Below, one piece after another: positions 38,697 to 46,212 of a stretch of 64,000 nucleotides of DNA. Position 1 is the first letter of the stretch. Every line of letters begins with the position of its first letter. Below the pieces are notes generated by a model. The model made no database searches and was not told where the DNA came from. It saw only the letters and a list, made by a program, of their open reading frames with translations. Source of the DNA: JASHPR01 sp963795055 (GTDB lineage Bacteria; Actinomycetota; Actinomycetes; Streptosporangiales; Streptosporangiaceae); assembly GCA_963795055.1 (NCBI GenBank), contig CAWCGJ010000040.1:248001-312000 (forward strand). The letters are read 5' to 3'. Made by a program: the position numbers and the translations under genes.

Positions 38697-38848
38697 CGAC
38701 GCGCACCATAGCACCCCGAGTGGAGGGCGGAGCGGCGACCCGCGGTGCGCGGAGTGCACGATCTGGCCCGCCGTCACGCCCGAGGCGGTCCCCACCGTCC
38801 GCACGTAGGGACCGGGCCACTCTACGGCCCCGGATTAGTCAAATCCGT

Positions 38849-39250
38849 TCAGCAGGAACCGCGAACCAGCAGGTCAGCGCGGTACGGCCGGAAAGGAACC
38901 ATGATCGTGAGCCAAGTCAGGTAGAACGCGACGGCAGCCCCGAACTCACCGTCCGCCGCGGGCAGCCTGAGGAAATCACCCTCCCGGAACTCCACCTGCG
39001 GATAATCCCCGCGGCCGGCGGCGATCATGCCAGGCGACAGGTCGATACCCACCGAAGCCACGCCATGGCCAGCGAGCCAGGCTGCCATATGCCCAAGGCC
39101 GCGCCCCAGATCGGCGACCGGCGTACCGTCTTCAGCCTCCTCGGCAAGGCAGGCCAGCACAGCCCGGTCGAGCGGCTTTCCGGCGAGCTCGTCACCGAAG
39201 CACCCCATGTACTGCTCGGCGACGGCGTCATAACTCTGGCGGACAGTCAC
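38849..39250 (-). pseudogene. SAM-dependent methyltransferase, N-terminal half
   Basis: Begins VTVRQSYDAVAEQYMGCFGD, continues VADLGRGLGHMAAWLAGHGV and GIDLSPGMIAAGRGDYPQVE, then leaves the family after AAVAFY. The C-terminal half is 1.3 kb downstream. Motif I reads DLGRGLG instead of DLGCGLG. The first codons overlap the terminal inverted repeat of the IS701-type element, so the original start has probably been destroyed. Confidence 0.75.
38921..39050. repeat. Direct repeat of methyltransferase sequence, right copy
   Basis: The partner of 37486-37617, in frame with the N-terminal half of the methyltransferase. The two copies bracket 1.3 kb with the phosphotransferase gene. Confidence 0.8.
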
Positions 39251-40735
39251 GGCAGCTGTAGATCGTGATTGTTGACGCGTTGCTGCTGGTCCGCGAGATG
39301 GGGTGGTCGCCGGTATGGGTACGGCCACCGCGATCATGATCGTCTGTGACAACAGATACGAACGCGGTGGCCGTAGAGGCCACGGTAGCGCAGCAGGCGT
39401 GGCAGGACGGGTTCGGGGAGGTGATGCGCCGGGTGGCGGATTGTTTCCCGCGCCGGGAGACGCCGCAGACGATGCGGGAGATGACCGAGGCGATGCTGAT
39501 GGACGTGCAGCGGGTCAGCTGCTGGACGCTCGCCGAGGCGCTGGGGCATTCCGGTCCGCACCGGCTGCAGCACTTCCTGTCCCGCGCGGTGTGGCACCAC
39601 GACGCCGCACGTGATCGCCTGGCCTGCTGGGCGGTCGCGGAACTCGCCGACGACCAGGCGGTACTGGTGGTGGATGAGACGGGGGATGAGAAGTCGTCCA
39701 CGGATGCGGTGGGCGCCTCGCGGCAGTATTCCGGTGCGCTGGGCGGGATCGGTTTGTGCCAGGTCGCCGTCCACCTCACCTACGCCGCCCAGAGCGGCCA
39801 CGCGCTGATTGACCGCGCTTTGTACCTGGCGCGGGACTGGGCAGGCGACGATGAGCGCCGTGAGCTGGCGCATGTGCCCGGCGAGCTGTGTTTCGCTACC
39901 AGGCCGCAGCTGGCTGCCATGCTGCTGGAGCGGGCCCGCGACCTTGGGCTGCCGGCCCGGTGGGTGGCCGCCGACGAGGTTTACGGCGGGCGCGACCTGC
40001 GCATGCGGATACGCGAGCTGGGCTACGACTACACGATGGCGGTGCCGAGCGGCCACTACGTCACCACCCGCGCGGGACGCTTCACGGCGGCCGCGCTTAC
40101 GGCGCGGCTCCCGCGCCGGGCCTGGCAGCGGCTGAAGACCGGACAGGGCGGCAAGGGCGACCGGCACTACGACTGGGCAATGATCGAGGTCGTCCCGGAC
40201 GACACCCCGCCAGACCATGCGGCCGGGCACGCGTTCCTGCTGGTTCGCCGCCACCGCTACACACGCGAGCTCTCCTTCTGCCGCTGTCATTCCGCCGCCG
40301 CCGTTGCCCTGGGCGACCTGGTCGCCGTGGTCTGCCGCAGGTGGAGAACCGAGGAGGACTTCCAGGCTGCGAAGTCGCTGTCCGGACTGGATCAGGGCCA
40401 GGCGACCTGCTGGAACTCCTGGATGCGCTGGAGCCTGATCAGCATGATCGCGTACACCATCCTGGCCGTGACCACCGCCCGCAGTCGTGCAGTCATCTCC
40501 GCGAGCGCGGAAGCAAAGCTCATCCCGCTCACCTCCCGCGAACTGCTCACCCTGCTGCGAGCCTCCGTCCTGGCCCAGCCCCGGCGCGATCTCGCCCACG
40601 TCCTGCACTGGTCACAATGGCGACGCCGTCATCAGCACCGAGCCGCCGCGTGCCATCGCCACTGGAACGAAGTCACCGCAGCGGTCATGACATGACCCCC
40701 CAGCCACAAGATCACGATCTACAGCTGCCGTGACT
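39245..40735 (+). mobile_element. Complete IS701-type insertion sequence with terminal inverted repeats
   Basis: The ends carry a perfect 25-bp inverted repeat, reading inward AGTCACGGCAGCTG... at 39245-39269 and its complement at 40711-40735. The element is about 1.49 kb with one transposase gene. The sequences directly outside (ending ACAG on the left, starting AGAC on the right) do not form an obvious target duplication. It sits at the 5' end of the split methyltransferase gene. Confidence 0.85.
39346..40695 (+). CDS. IS701-family transposase
   Basis: A 449-residue DDE transposase. VSCWTLAEALGHSGPHRLQH and AVLVVDETGDEKSSTDAVGA (first Asp) are typical of IS701 proteins; PARWVAADEVYGGRDLRMR supplies the second Asp, and WRTEEDFQAAKSLSGLDQGQ the catalytic Glu. 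The frame is complete, with a GTG start 76 bases inside the left inverted repeat and a stop 15 bases before the right one. The element is probably still able to move. Confidence 0.9.
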   Translation: MTTDTNAVAVEATVAQQAWQDGFGEVMRRVADCFPRRETPQTMREMTEAMLMDVQRVSCWTLAEALGHSGPHRLQHFLSRAVWHHDAARDRLACWAVAELADDQAVLVVDETGDEKSSTDAVGASRQYSGALGGIGLCQVAVHLTYAAQSGHALIDRALYLARDWAGDDERRELAHVPGELCFATRPQLAAMLLERARDLGLPARWVAADEVYGGRDLRMRIRELGYDYTMAVPSGHYVTTRAGRFTAAALTARLPRRAWQRLKTGQGGKGDRHYDWAMIEVVPDDTPPDHAAGHAFLLVRRHRYTRELSFCRCHSAAAVALGDLVAVVCRRWRTEEDFQAAKSLSGLDQGQATCWNSWMRWSLISMIAYTILAVTTARSRAVISASAEAKLIPLTSRELLTLLRASVLAQPRRDLAHVLHWSQWRRRHQHRAAACHRHWNEVTAAVMT

Positions 40736-40868
40736 AGACATGGAGGGTCATCTCTGCGGAATCCGGGTAGCCGCATTCATGGCTGCGCCGCCATCAACCA
40801 GACTTCGCCTGGCCAATTCAGCTACCGGGCCTGGCTGGGCCAGTGCCTGGGTCAAAAACGGGCGAGTG

Positions 40869-40943
40869 AGGATTGACAGACGTGTAGAAGTAAAGGATTG
40901 ACAGGCATGTAGAAGTAGAGGATTGACAGATGTGTAGAAGTAG
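40869..40943 (+). repeat. Three 25-bp tandem repeats beside the right att site
   Basis: Units AGGATTGACAGACGTGTAGA+AGTAA, then two close variants ending AGTAG, are head to tail without spacers at 40869-40893, 40894-40918 and 40919-40943. They differ from each other at 3-4 positions. The array is 135 bp from the tRNA-Arg 3' copy. Directly repeated sites of this size next to an att core suit integrase arm-type sites, or iterons of a replication protein; neither protein is present nearby. Confidence 0.75.
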
Positions 40944-41078
40944 CGGACGCTCGAGAAGGGTCAGACCCACCAAGCCCAGCTAAGGGACAGTCCCAGACAG
41001 CCCGGGCATGTCTTCTAGTACGTGAGTCGGCCCCGGCCGACTCTCATCCACCGCGTGCGGCCCTACGGGCCATGAGGA

Positions 41079-41121
41079 TCTAAGCAGCCGGTCGCAGCTT
41101 CGAATCCTGCCAGGCGCGCCA
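41079..41121 (+). other. tRNA-Arg 3' half, probable attR
   Basis: The segment repeats 36 of 39 bases from the anticodon to the acceptor end of the tRNA-Arg at 12.8 kb and adds G plus an encoded CCA. There is no 5' half in front of it. The encoded CCA and a 3' T-stem half that complements the intact gene's 5' half suggest that this is the original chromosomal 3' end of that tRNA, moved away by an insertion. Confidence 0.65.
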
Positions 41122-41140
41122 ACCGAAACCCAGGTAAAAC

Positions 41141-41311
41141 CTATTGGTCGTTCTTCTCGTCCCTGCCCAGGATGCGCCTCACCAGGTTGCGGATCGGCTT
41201 CCGCTTCGGCGGCGGAGGCCCATCGTATTCCCCGAAATGCGGATGGTCCGTCTGCGGGTGCAAAGCCTGGTGCTCGTTCGCGAACCGGCCGGGGTCAACA
41301 TTTGCCATCAT
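41141..41311 (-). CDS. Small hydrophilic hypothetical protein
   Basis: 56 residues: MMANVDPGRFANEHQALHPQ, HFGEYDGPPPPKRKPIRNLV, then RRILGRDEKNDQ. A GGGGAGG ribosome site lies directly upstream of the paired ATGs, so the short start is preferred over an ATG 60 bases upstream. The C-terminus is basic and amphipathic. No family is recognised. It is the first gene outside the island. Confidence 0.55.
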   Translation of the reverse strand: MMANVDPGRFANEHQALHPQTDHPHFGEYDGPPPPKRKPIRNLVRRILGRDEKNDQ

Positions 41312-41665
41312 GGCCTCCCCATGTTCGGTGCCCAGGACCCGAACCCCCCGGGCGGCGCCCGTGGTGGCCACGCCCGCACCGGGGCACCATACTCACAAAC
41401 ACACGATACATCGCAAGAGTCCCGGGCGAGCAGAAGCGATAGCTGCAGGGACAAGCGGCCGGGCGGAGACTCAGCCGCCAGGACCGAGCGCTATCGCCGT
41501 AGCGCGCGGGCCGGTGATCGGTACCAGAAGGCGAGATGTCCCGGCTGCGCCGCCGGGGTTTCCGGCTGGAGTACGCCAGCATGGCCTCGATGACCGGTCA
41601 CCCTGACATGGCAGATCTTGATCGTCGCGCAGTCAGGAGAGATCGGCGGGGACCTGCTGCATATG

Positions 41666-42907
41666 TCAGGGCGCGATTACGATCGCTTCGAACCCAGAAT
41701 CCCAGCCGTGGCCGATTTTGATCGACTTTTCGGGCGTGTTGGTCGCAAGGTCGATGGGCGTCACCGTGCTGGATGGCTGGTTGGCTACGTAGGCGGTCGT
41801 CCCGTCCGCGCTGATCGCGATCGCGTCCGCCCCCGGTTTCCCGCTGATCTTGATCGGCTTTCCGGGCTTGTCGGTGGCGACGTCGATCGGTGTCACTGTG
41901 CCCGATGCTCCGTTGGTGACGTAGGCAGTCTTCCCGTCCGGAGTGATCGCGATCGCGTATGGCAGCCCCGTGAAATCGTTCCCCGGCGACTTCCCGCTGA
42001 TCTTGATCGGCCTTCCTGCCTTGTTGGCCGAGAGGTTGATGGGCGTCACCGTGCGCGACGAAAAGATGGTGACGTAGGCGGTTTTCCCGTTGGGGGTGAT
42101 CGCGATGGCCTCTGGCTCCCCGCTGAGCTTGACGGGCTTTCCGAGCTTGCCGGTCGCAAGGTCGAGCGACATGAACTCGTACACCACGCGGAGGTGTCTG
42201 ACCCCCCCAGTGCTCGTTTGAATGGCGACATAGGCCTTCCCGTCCGAAGCCATCGCGATCGCCTGTGGCGGTTCGCTGAGCTTGATCGACTTTCCGGGCG
42301 TGTTCGTCGCAAGGTTGATCGGCGTCACCGTGAGGGACGGGAAGCCGTTGATGGCGTACGCGGTCTTCCCGTCCCGGGTGATCACGATCGCATCTGGGGG
42401 CCACTGGAGGTTGATCGGCTTACCGGCTGTGTTAGTCACCAGGTCGATCGGCTGCACCGCCTGGGCTGACGTGCGGCTACTGGTGAACCCGGTGGCGACG
42501 TAGGCGGTCTTGCCGTCCGGAGCGATCGCTATGGTCACTGGCTCCCCGCTGACGTCGATCGGCTTCTCGGCCGTGCTGGTAGCGAGGTCGATCGGCGTCA
42601 CCGTCCCCCCGCCGCTGTTGATGACGTAGGCGGTCCCGTTGGGCGGCACCCATGGCCCCGGCGGCCTCAGCGCGTGGTGCTGTGGGGCGTGGTGCCGTGC
42701 GGCGGGGGGGTTCCCGATTGTGCCGATCGCCACGGGTATGACGGCGGCCATAGCGATCACGACCGCCGCTCCGCCGACGGTGCGCCGTATCCGGGCACGG
42801 CGGCGGAGCTTGATCCCTCCCCACAGCGAGTTGCGAGCGACCGGCCCCATCGGCGGCTCGTCGCCGATGGCAGTCTCCAGCAGCCCGCGCACCGAGGTCT
42901 CATCCAT
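41666..42907 (-). CDS. Membrane-anchored YVTN beta-propeller, probable anti-sigma/sensor
   Basis: The 413-residue protein has three parts. A short cytoplasmic N-terminus of about 45 residues (MDETSVRGLLETAIGDEPPM) ends in an Arg-rich patch, followed by one TM helix (VVIAMAAVIPVAIG) and a His/Pro linker. Then come about seven propeller repeats of the type AIAPDGKTAYVATG / TVTPIDLATNT. The start codon lies within the end of the sigma factor gene (8-bp overlap), so both are made together. The layout, cytoplasmic sigma-binding stub plus external propeller, suits an anti-sigma factor that senses an extracytoplasmic signal, but no classical zinc anti-sigma motif is visible. Confidence 0.7.
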   Translation of the reverse strand: MDETSVRGLLETAIGDEPPMGPVARNSLWGGIKLRRRARIRRTVGGAAVVIAMAAVIPVAIGTIGNPPAARHHAPQHHALRPPGPWVPPNGTAYVINSGGGTVTPIDLATSTAEKPIDVSGEPVTIAIAPDGKTAYVATGFTSSRTSAQAVQPIDLVTNTAGKPINLQWPPDAIVITRDGKTAYAINGFPSLTVTPINLATNTPGKSIKLSEPPQAIAMASDGKAYVAIQTSTGGVRHLRVVYEFMSLDLATGKLGKPVKLSGEPEAIAITPNGKTAYVTIFSSRTVTPINLSANKAGRPIKISGKSPGNDFTGLPYAIAITPDGKTAYVTNGASGTVTPIDVATDKPGKPIKISGKPGADAIAISADGTTAYVANQPSSTVTPIDLATNTPEKSIKIGHGWDSGFEAIVIAP

Positions 42908-43445
42908 GCCGCGTATCCCCCACCTCGTGCTGTTCTTCCGAGCCACGTTCAGCAGGGTCGTGGCCGGCCAAGGCCTCATCCAGCACTGCCCGCAGCTTGC
43001 CGAGGGCCCCGGCGGCAAGGCTCTTGACGTTGCCCGGCGAACAGCCGAGCACGGCCGCTACCTGGTCCACGCTCAGGTCCTCCCAGTACCGCAGCACCAC
43101 AACGGCCCGTGCCCTGGGCGGGAGCGTGGCCAGCACGCCGAGCACCACCATCCGGGTCTCCGGGGCGTGCGGCTCCACCGGGCACTCGGGGAAACGGTCG
43201 GTGAGAATCTCGGCGTTGCGCTTCAGGCGTTTGTCGGCCAGGTAGGTGTTCACCAGCGTTCGCGCAGCGTAGGCGTGCACGGCGTCGCGGCGCCGGATCT
43301 TGCGCCAGGAGACGAACACTTTCGCCAGCGTCGCCTGCACCAGATCCTCTGCGGTATGCCAGTTGCCGCAGAGCAAGAACGCCGTCCGCCGCAGCTGCGG
43401 CGAGGCGGTCTCCGCGAACTCGGCGAACTCCTCGCCCGATGTCAC
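42900..43445 (-). CDS. SigE-family ECF RNA polymerase sigma factor
   Basis: A 181-residue ECF sigma factor with region 2 (LRRTAFLLCGNWHTAEDLVQ and VFVSWRKIRRRDAVHAYAAR) and region 4 (ATLPPRARAVVVLRYWEDLS, VDQVAAVLGCSPGNVKSLAA). It belongs to the actinobacterial SigE-family type that often pairs with a membrane protein of variable structure. The GTG at 43445 is chosen since region 2 begins soon after; the open frame upstream adds about 19 unrelated residues. It is the first gene of a two-gene operon with the propeller protein. Confidence 0.9.
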   Translation of the reverse strand: MTSGEEFAEFAETASPQLRRTAFLLCGNWHTAEDLVQATLAKVFVSWRKIRRRDAVHAYAARTLVNTYLADKRLKRNAEILTDRFPECPVEPHAPETRMVVLGVLATLPPRARAVVVLRYWEDLSVDQVAAVLGCSPGNVKSLAAGALGKLRAVLDEALAGHDPAERGSEEQHEVGDTRHG

Positions 43446-43690
43446 GTCACCAGCGCTCCTCCAAGACTGTCCGGCCCAAGGCCGACATGTCGACGCCCCC
43501 ATGCCGACATGCCACCACTCAACAGATGCGCCGGGACCGGCATTAGGTTGTATCAGGCCCCGTGCCCGGCGCCCTCGCCGTTTGGCTCATGACACATTCC
43601 GCCCGCCTCGTGCCCGTCACGTCCGATCGCGCTTCCCGATCGGGGACGGTCTGTCGTGCCGGTAACGGGTTGTCGTAGTCCCGTGTGACA

Positions 43691-44218
43691 ATGCCCGGCA
43701 TGGCCTGGACCGTGCCTGAGCCGCAACGAGTGTGGGAGCCGTTCGTCGCCGATGAGCGCACGACACTCGAAGGATTCCTGGACAAGCAGCGTACGACGCT
43801 GCTGTGGAAATGTGCCGGCTTGACCGGCGACCAATTGGCACGCCAGGCGGTGCCGCCGTCGAGTCTGTCCCTGCTGGGGTTGGTGCGGCACCTGACTGAG
43901 GCCGAACGCGGCCACTTCCGCATCGAGTTCGCCGGGGAGGAGGTCGAGCATCCCTACTCGACTGCTGACCGCCCCGACGCAGCGTCGACCGATGCCACCG
44001 CTGACGGCGCCGAGAAAGACATCGCCGCCCTGATCGCCGAATGGGACCTGGCCCGCGCCGCGATCGCCGACGCCAGCCTGGACGACTGTTTCACCGACCC
44101 CGAGATCGGACAGATCTCCCTGCGCACCCTGCTCAACCACATGATCGAGGAGTACGCGCGGCACATTGGCCAGGCCGACCTGCTGCGTGAATGCATCGAC
44201 GGCGTTACCGGCGAGTAG
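43691..44218 (+). CDS. DinB/DUF664 family protein
   Basis: About 175 residues of the DinB-like four-helix bundle. The metal-site pattern is visible as LLGLVRHLTEAERGHF (first His) and TLLNHMIEEYARHIGQADLL (two His). Actinobacterial DUF664 members are related to mycothiol- or bacillithiol-dependent transferases; the substrate here is unknown. Three start codons are close together (GTG 43685, ATG 43691, ATG 43700); the ATG at 43691 is used. It is divergent from the sigma operon. Confidence 0.85.
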   Translation: MPGMAWTVPEPQRVWEPFVADERTTLEGFLDKQRTTLLWKCAGLTGDQLARQAVPPSSLSLLGLVRHLTEAERGHFRIEFAGEEVEHPYSTADRPDAASTDATADGAEKDIAALIAEWDLARAAIADASLDDCFTDPEIGQISLRTLLNHMIEEYARHIGQADLLRECIDGVTGE

Positions 44219-44464
44219 TCGCGTCCTTGGCCACGCGGTCGAACTCCGCGAAGTCCAATCGTTGGTACCCACGCTCATTCAACGCACAACGACCACGCCG
44301 CGGTTAGCTGCCCGGGGCCGCGGGGGACCGGGGCCGGCGCTGGGCCCTGGCCGGTTCCCGTATCACCGACCGGCCAGGCTGGTCATCTTGCTGGCTACGG
44401 GTATCGATACCGCACCGCGCCGTGTTCCCACCGACAGCACGGACTCGGGGGTGAGGAGCGCGAG

Positions 44465-44938
44465 ATGAGCAAGATCGCAGATGACGGCACGCCCGCCAGC
44501 GAGCTGGAGCATCTGATCGCGGAGCTGTCGGAGTCTGGACCGCTGGTCTTTGTCTTCGGCGTCGACTGGTGGACCGCGCACCTCACCGGAGCGACAACGC
44601 CGCTGTTCCGCGGGCCGGCCGACCGGCGCTGGTGGCACGTCGACCTCGGCGACGACGCGGCGAGCTGGACGATGGACGTGCGGGTCGATGAGATAACCGC
44701 AGTACGTTTCGTGCGCGAGCCCTACCCGTTCCCCTCGTTCGCCGGGCGGGAGGTCCTGACCGTGCACTTCCTCGGGCCAGGTGGAGAGACGGTGCTCAAC
44801 TGCTACGTACACGACCTGTATGACGGCCATCGGATGCGCCCGGAAAAGCTGGAGGCCTGGCAGGCACTGCGCGAGCGCTACGGCGATCGCGACGAGTCAA
44901 GGGTCGATCGAGGCGCCCTCCTGGCCCCGGCGGCCTAG
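44465..44938 (+). CDS. Hypothetical protein, possibly ChuX/HutX heme-protein-like
   Basis: A 157-residue soluble protein: HLIAELSESGPLVFVFGVDW, VDEITAVRFVREPYPFPSFA, VLTVHFLGPGGETVLNCYVH and a C-terminal helix WQALRERYGDRDES. The order of strands and the REVLTVHF...Y-x-x-DLYD segment recall the ChuX/HutX heme-utilisation fold, but the key residues cannot be checked by eye. It has a GGGGTGAGGAG-type site before its ATG. It is a single gene with its own promoter region. Confidence 0.5.
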   Translation: MSKIADDGTPASELEHLIAELSESGPLVFVFGVDWWTAHLTGATTPLFRGPADRRWWHVDLGDDAASWTMDVRVDEITAVRFVREPYPFPSFAGREVLTVHFLGPGGETVLNCYVHDLYDGHRMRPEKLEAWQALRERYGDRDESRVDRGALLAPAA

Positions 44939-45017
44939 TGAGCGGCAGCACCGTCAGGCGGGGCAGGGCCAAGATCACCATGGCCCGTGATCGGCTACGC
45001 CTGGCGGCCTGCTGACA

Positions 45018-45272
45018 TCACGACGCGCGGGCGGTGCGGCCGGATGGCGTTGAACATGACCCGCAGGCGAGCAGTAGCGGCGGCCCGAAGAGCACGGCCA
45101 GGTTTCCCAGCGGCGGGTGAATAAGCAAGTCAGTATCGGAATCGGGCGGGCGGAGTATGGGCGAGAAGGCCAGCTGCATCGCATAGGGGTAGAACATGGC
45201 CGCGGCGAGCAGCAGGAACGTCCGGTTCAGCTTCAAGGTCACGGCCAGGCCCACGGTGACGGCCGCCAGCAC
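45018..45272 (-). CDS. Small membrane protein (start uncertain)
   Basis: About 84 residues with two hydrophobic segments (VLAAVTVGLAVTL and FLLLAAAMFYPYAMQLAF), then a polar loop and a third segment (LAVLFGPPLLLACG). The frame continues open upstream for at least 40 codons without ATG or GTG, so this could be the C-terminal part of a longer, decayed membrane protein. No family is recognised. Confidence 0.4.
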   Translation of the reverse strand: MLAAVTVGLAVTLKLNRTFLLLAAAMFYPYAMQLAFSPILRPPDSDTDLLIHPPLGNLAVLFGPPLLLACGSCSTPSGRTARAS

Positions 45273-45374
45273 GGCGCTGAGTATCAGCTGCTGTCCGGGC
45301 AGGCTGTGGCCATCACCCCGGCCGCGCTCTCGGCCGTTCTTGCTCCACTCCGTCGCACCGAGTAGAACGAGACG

Positions 45375-45548
45375 ATGGGAAGACGGTCAGCCGTGGTGCT
45401 GGTGCTTTACGTGCTCGTGATGGTGGCCGTCGTGGTGGGCGTGGACATCCTGTTCTTCAGGCACCACCTCTGGGAGCGGCTGGCGGTAAACATCGGAATT
45501 GTCCTAGTATTCGGGGCGTTCTATCTGAGGTTCCTGAAGCGTCCATGA
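45375..45548 (+). CDS. Very small two-helix membrane protein
   Basis: 57 residues: a short basic start (MGRRS), a first TM helix (AVVLVLYVLVMVAVVVGVDI), the loop FFRHHLWERL and a second TM helix (VNIGIVLVFGAFYLRFL), ending KRP. Both helices and the FFRxHxWERLxxNIGIV pattern look conserved among actinomycete small membrane proteins, though I cannot name the family. It is divergent from the small membrane protein gene to the left and may be co-transcribed with the membrane protein at 45660. Confidence 0.6.
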   Translation: MGRRSAVVLVLYVLVMVAVVVGVDILFFRHHLWERLAVNIGIVLVFGAFYLRFLKRP

Positions 45549-45659
45549 GCGCAGCCGCCGCGATGCGGCTCAGGGCGGTACCTCGCACCCCGCCAGTAAG
45601 ACCGGACGCCTCACGCCGGCCTGCCGGACACATCTCCTCGGAGCCTGCCGTATCCGGCG

Positions 45660-46160
45660 GTGCTGAACCTGGGCAACCTGCTCACGCTGCATGTCTTCCT
45701 CGGGATGCTGCTGCTGGGCCCGGTCGGCCTGAAGATCGGGTCCACGCTGTGGCGTTTCACCAGGTACTACACCGGCTCGGCGGCTTACGTGCGGCGGGGG
45801 CCACCGGCTCCGCTCCAGCGGGTGACGGGGCCGTTCGTCATCTTGACCACCGTGGCCGTTCTGGGCACCGGGATCATGCTCATCGTCGAGGGAAACGGCC
45901 CGGGCGGCTGGCCCTGGATCCGGCTGCACCGCATGGCGTTCCTGCTCTGGGTGGTCGTCATGGTCATCCACCTGGCCTGGTACGTCCCGAAGCTGCCGAG
46001 AATGCTGTCCGGTCGCGCGGATCACGCCCGCTGCCTGCTGGCCGCCCGGGCCACCCGCTGGCTGCTGCTGTCCGGTTCCCTGGCCGCAGGTTTGGGGCTG
46101 GCGTTCGCCACCTATCACCTGTCGGCCGACTGGGGCGGCTCGGGCAGCATCATCCCGTAA
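45660..46160 (+). CDS. Four-helix membrane protein, cytochrome b561-like
   Basis: A 166-residue protein with four hydrophobic segments: LTLHVFLGMLLLGPVGLKIG, FVILTTVAVLGTGIMLIV, LHRMAFLLWVVVMVIHLAWY and WLLLSGSLAAGLGLAFATYH. Histidines in the first and third helices (THLH-like positions, LHVF and LHRM/VIHLAW) could bind heme as in small b-type cytochromes. The GTG start lies inside a hydrophobic context; homologous-looking sequence (SLPYPA) runs upstream without a start codon, so the true N-terminus is uncertain. Confidence 0.55.
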   Translation: MLNLGNLLTLHVFLGMLLLGPVGLKIGSTLWRFTRYYTGSAAYVRRGPPAPLQRVTGPFVILTTVAVLGTGIMLIVEGNGPGGWPWIRLHRMAFLLWVVVMVIHLAWYVPKLPRMLSGRADHARCLLAARATRWLLLSGSLAAGLGLAFATYHLSADWGGSGSIIP

Positions 46161-46212
46161 CCAGGTGCCGTGCGTGGCGCCGCCCGGGTGCGGGAACGCC
46201 GAAGGCAGGACG

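Larger units (their letters stand above)
12848..41121. mobile_element. Probable integrated genomic island bounded by tRNA-Arg 3' copies (decayed)
   Basis: The two ends share a 39-nt tRNA-Arg 3' segment with 36 identical positions (12848-12886 and 41079-41117), the usual footprint of tyrosine-integrase insertion into a tRNA gene. Between them lie four complete or partial insertion sequences and at least eight broken genes, mixed with intact metabolic genes. I see no integrase, replication or transfer gene inside, so if this was one element it is now fixed. An alternative is that the 41-kb copy came from an unrelated insertion and that the region grew by several events. The tRNA copy is direct sequence evidence; the single-island reading is inference. 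Confidence 0.5.

Noticed and set aside
40869..40943. CRISPR array
   Set aside because: The three repeats are directly adjacent without spacers and there are no cas genes.
41079..41121. A second functional tRNA gene
   Set aside because: The 5' half (acceptor, D arm, left anticodon stem) is missing upstream, so it cannot fold into a tRNA.
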